From: a virus
IMG/VR virus record: IMGVR_UViG_3300046000_002089
Span: 1 to 22,121 of that record
DNA length: 22,121 bases
Strand: one strand, 5' to 3'
The notes below the pieces were generated by a model. It saw only the letters and a program-made list of their open reading frames with translations. It had not been told where the DNA came from and ran no database searches. Position numbers and translations under genes: made by a program. Below are positions 20,199 through 22,121 of this stretch, in pieces; position 1 is the first letter of the stretch, and each line of letters starts with the position of its first letter.

Positions 20199-20535
20199 TG
20201 AGTACCAGAACAAAGCTCTTGAAACTCTCCTCATTGATACTGAGGACCATCTTACGTATGGTCTTGCTGCTGAAGTAGGGGAAGTCATGTCCCTTATGCA
20301 GAAGGCAAAACGGCGTGACCCACGGTACTGGTCTGAGTCTGATCATTTCTTTGGAGACTATACCCCTCTCTTCAAGGAGAAGCTCTTTGCTGAACTGGGT
20401 GATGTACTCTGGTATCTTTGTTGTCTTGCTAGTCATCATGGCTTCCCTATGAATACTATTGCCCGACATAACCTAGAGAAGTTGGGCAAGAGGAAAGCAG
20501 AGGGTAAGATCCAAGGCAATGGAGATAATCGGTAA
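20188..20535 (+). CDS. mazG: MazG-like nucleotide pyrophosphohydrolase
   Basis: A 115-residue protein starting MDLDEYQNKALETLLIDTED. It has the two helical metal-binding motifs of MazG enzymes: YGLAAEVGEVMSLMQKAKR (E29, E32) and KEKLFAELGDVLWYLCCLAS (E69, D72). MazG-type enzymes hydrolyse nucleoside triphosphates, and phage members are thought to lower alarmone or modified nucleotide levels during infection. It is a single short domain, the usual length for phage MazG. Its start overlaps the previous gene and it stops 2 nt before the exonuclease. Confidence 0.88.
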   Translation: MDLDEYQNKALETLLIDTEDHLTYGLAAEVGEVMSLMQKAKRRDPRYWSESDHFFGDYTPLFKEKLFAELGDVLWYLCCLASHHGFPMNTIARHNLEKLGKRKAEGKIQGNGDNR

Positions 20536-20537
20536 GC

Positions 20538-21365
20538 ATGGCTTCTATTAACACTCTCGTTGAAGATGTATACCGTCTACTAGAAGAGGGTACTACAGAA
20601 GATCTTACAGAGAAGGCTAACGAGTTTGGTAACAGGCTTGCTTCCCTTATCCTAGATAGACTCAAGCCTAAAGAAGAGAAGCGTACACTAAGGATGTCTA
20701 ACATTGGCAAGCCTGATCGTATGCTCTGGTATGAAATCAATCGTACTATTCCAAAGGAAGAGTTCAATGGACCGACATACCTTAAGTTCCTATACGGTGA
20801 TCTTATCGAAGAGGTTGTCCTATTCCTTTCTGAGGCTGCGGGTCATGCTGTGTCAGATAGGCAGCGACAAGTTACTGTTGATGGTATTGTTGGTCACATT
20901 GATGCTGTACTCGATGGTGTTCTAATCGATGTGAAGAGTACCTCTCCTTATTCCTTTAAGAAGTTTAAGGATGGTAGCCTTCGCAATGATGATCCCTTTG
21001 CGTACATACCTCAGTTGTCTGGCTACCTTCAGGGTACAGGGATTAACGATGGTGCCTACGTTGCTGTCGATAAACAGAATGGTAACATCGCTGTTATGAC
21101 TCTTCAGGATACCGATAGGGTAGACATCAACGCTAGGATTGCTCACGTAAAGGAAGTCATTAGTCAGGATACACCACCTACCCGCTGCTTCCAGCCTGAA
21201 CCAATGGGTAAGTCTGGTAATATGAAACTGCCTACTGGTTGTTCCTATTGTTCCTTTAAGAAAGAATGTTATTCAGATGTACCACTCAGAAAGTTTATCT
21301 ATAGTACTGGCCCAGTATGGCTGACACACGTAGCCGAAGAGCCTAAAGTTTATGAAGAATTGTAA
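20538..21365 (+). CDS. PD-(D/E)XK exonuclease (RecB/Cas4-like)
   Basis: A 275-residue nuclease. N-terminal SNIGKPDRMLWYEINR (about 54-69) is typical of phage RecB-type exonucleases. The nuclease core follows: YGDLIEEVVLFL (E91), GIVGHIDAVLDG (D122), LIDVKST (D131, K133) and QLSGYL (Q159). Near the C-terminus four Cys, C217 and GCSYCSFKKECY (C235, C238, C244), could hold a zinc or iron-sulfur cluster as in Cas4/AddB relatives. In this context it most likely degrades host DNA or trims phage ends, the role of gp6 in T7. It overlaps the next gene by 14 nt. Confidence 0.88.
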   Translation: MASINTLVEDVYRLLEEGTTEDLTEKANEFGNRLASLILDRLKPKEEKRTLRMSNIGKPDRMLWYEINRTIPKEEFNGPTYLKFLYGDLIEEVVLFLSEAAGHAVSDRQRQVTVDGIVGHIDAVLDGVLIDVKSTSPYSFKKFKDGSLRNDDPFAYIPQLSGYLQGTGINDGAYVAVDKQNGNIAVMTLQDTDRVDINARIAHVKEVISQDTPPTRCFQPEPMGKSGNMKLPTGCSYCSFKKECYSDVPLRKFIYSTGPVWLTHVAEEPKVYEEL

Positions 21366-21900
21366 GCGTTGTTCTAAAGATATTACTGGAACACACAGTA
21401 ACAGAAAGTTTTGTTCTGATAAATGTAAATGGTTAAGTCTTTCACCAGAAAGAAAAAGAGCTAAAAGAGATAGATGGTTAAAAAGAAATGGTGCACAGTA
21501 CGTTAAAGAATACAATGCAAAAAACAAAGAAAGACTTCTAGAATTGAATTACAATTGGAAGAAAAAGAATCCAGAAGCTTCTAAGTTAATTGCTAGAAAA
21601 ACTTTGCTAAAAAGATCCTATGGTATTACTCTAGAACAGTACGAAGAAATTCTACAAAAGCAAGACTATAAGTGCGCCGTTTGTAAAAGACATAAAGATG
21701 AGTTTACTAAGAACCTTGCGGTAGACCATGACCATAAGACAGGTGAGATTAGAGGGGCGCTGTGTACACACTGTAACAGGACTATCATTGGTAGAAACAG
21801 GGATGCAGAAATCTTTATGAATGCCTACAAGTATTTACTTGGGCCGTTTACTGGTTGGATAGCTCCAAAACAAAAACCACGTAAGCGTAAAAAGAAATAA
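21352..21900 (+). CDS. Endonuclease VII-family Holliday-junction/HNH nuclease
   Basis: A 182-residue protein, start ATG 21352 inside the exonuclease end. The N-terminus holds a treble-clef-like C4/C7 and C21/C25 (NCKRCSKD ... FCSDKC). The endonuclease VII core is clear: SYGITLEQYEEILQKQDYKC, C108/C111, NLAVDHDHKTGEIRGALC and THCN (D125, H126, H128, C138, C141, N142). A basic tail KQKPRKRKKK ends it. Endonuclease VII resolves branched DNA before packaging. The gene is visibly AT-rich with AAA and AGA codons, unlike the neighbouring AAG-rich genes, so it may be a recent or mobile (homing-type) arrival. A tRNA begins on the base after its stop codon. Confidence 0.92.
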   Translation: MKNCKRCSKDITGTHSNRKFCSDKCKWLSLSPERKRAKRDRWLKRNGAQYVKEYNAKNKERLLELNYNWKKKNPEASKLIARKTLLKRSYGITLEQYEEILQKQDYKCAVCKRHKDEFTKNLAVDHDHKTGEIRGALCTHCNRTIIGRNRDAEIFMNAYKYLLGPFTGWIAPKQKPRKRKKK

Positions 21901-21977
21901 CTACCCTTAGCTCAGTTGGACAGAGCAACAGTTTTCTAAACTGTAAGTCGCTGGTTCGAGTCCAGCAGGGTAGGCCA
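21901..21977 (+). tRNA. tRNA-Arg (anticodon UCU), CCA encoded
   Basis: A complete cloverleaf: acceptor CTACCCT/AGGGTAG (7 bp), D arm GCTC/GAGC, anticodon arm ACAGT/ACTGT with loop TTTCTAA giving anticodon TCT, T arm GCTGG/CCAGC with loop TTCGAGT, discriminator G and CCA (21975-21977). It starts on the base after the endonuclease VII stop. It reads AGA, a codon used freely in the AT-rich genes here and rare in many high-GC alphaproteobacterial hosts. Confidence 0.95.
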
Positions 21978-21978
21978 A

Positions 21979-22053
21979 GCTGGCGTAGTTCAGTGGCAGA
22001 ACGCGACCTTTGTAATGTCGATGCCGGGGGTTCGATTCCTTCCGCCAGCACCA
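21979..22053 (+). tRNA. tRNA-Thr (anticodon UGU), CCA encoded
   Basis: Acceptor GCTGGCG/CGCCAGC, D arm GTTC/GAAC, anticodon loop TTTGTAA with anticodon TGT, T arm with two G-U pairs around TTCGATT, discriminator A and CCA (22051-22053). The anticodon stem CGACC/TGTCG has one mismatch (C-T) next to the loop. It follows tRNA-Arg by a single base, so both mature from one transcript. It reads ACA. Confidence 0.93.
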
Positions 22054-22075
22054 TTCATTCTAACAGGAGAATATC

Positions 22076-22121
22076 ATGACAATCAGAGAAGAGTACGAAG
22101 AACTTAAGGCCCTCGTTAAGG
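22076..22121 (+). CDS. Start of a further CDS, cut by the window edge
   Basis: AGGAGA lies 9 nt before ATG 22076, 22 nt after the tRNA-Thr. Only MTIREEYEELKALVK is visible (15 codons); too little to name a family. Confidence 0.6.
   Translation, partial: MTIREEYEELKALVK

Noticed and set aside
21848-22054. Minus-strand frame of 68 codons over the end of endonuclease VII and the tRNAs
   Set aside because: It is the complement of two well-folded tRNA genes; its sequence is the known artefact type of translated tRNA.
1-22121. CRISPR array, insertion sequence, integrase or attachment site
   Set aside because: No regular direct repeats with spacers, no transposase or integrase motifs and no terminal inverted repeats were seen. 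The tRNAs are complete, with no sign of an attachment core duplicate in the window.

Overview
The window is a piece of a tailed double-stranded DNA phage, most likely a podovirus with T7-like replication and packaging genes. The evidence is a short-tail-phage gene set (portal, large and small terminase subunits and a lysis cassette) next to a T7-style replication set (fused primase-helicase, family A DNA polymerase with 3'-5' exonuclease, gp2.5-like ssDNA-binding protein, PD-(D/E)XK exonuclease, endonuclease VII). I see no phage RNA polymerase in this window; the promoters I can find are sigma70-like. Several GC-rich pieces (the receptor-binding cassette at about 7.4-9.45 kb and a coiled-coil gene at 14.57 kb) look like prophage genes of Alphaproteobacteria, especially Rhizobiales. 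An alphaproteobacterial host is therefore an inference, not something shown directly.

Layout. Positions 1-9746 are one continuous leftward (minus-strand) late operon. In transcription order from 9746 it holds a large tail spike/fibre with lectin-like domains, a companion protein, several short tail/virion proteins, a collar-domain fibre, a conserved hypothetical, the lysis genes (coiled-coil membrane protein, M15 peptidase endolysin, basic protein, two small membrane proteins), the terminase subunits, and the portal, which runs off the left edge. Genes are packed tightly, many with TAATG-type stop/start overlaps. Positions 9747-10743 are a roughly 1 kb non-coding divergent control region. It has a strong extended -10 promoter pointing left (TTGACT-N18-TATAAT), a sigma70 promoter pointing right (TTGACA-N16-TATGGT), long structured leaders on both sides, a 27-bp tandem repeat, a cluster of TAGGAAT-like motifs and several inverted repeats. 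It is the best candidate in the window for an origin and/or the transcriptional switch.

Positions 10744-22121 are rightward. The first early gene (10744-11247) is separated from the rest by a Rho-independent terminator; an identical 19-bp palindromic element lies before it and after that terminator. Then comes a run of very small early genes of mostly unknown function (11.4-15.8 kb). It includes a GP88-like cysteine-rich protein, an HTH protein, a lipoprotein that could act in superinfection exclusion and a zinc-ribbon protein. The replication block follows: primase-helicase, a small unknown, DNA polymerase, a promoter embedded at the polymerase stop codon, ssDNA-binding protein, a DUF3310-like protein, MazG-like pyrophosphohydrolase, exonuclease and endonuclease VII. 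Two tRNA genes (Arg-UCU and Thr-UGU, both with encoded CCA) and the start of another CDS close the window.

How it works together (inference): the right promoter makes early takeover and replication proteins; the polymerase, helicase-primase, SSB, exonuclease and endonuclease VII replicate and resolve DNA while MazG and the tRNAs adjust host nucleotide and translation pools; the left promoter makes tail, lysis and packaging proteins.
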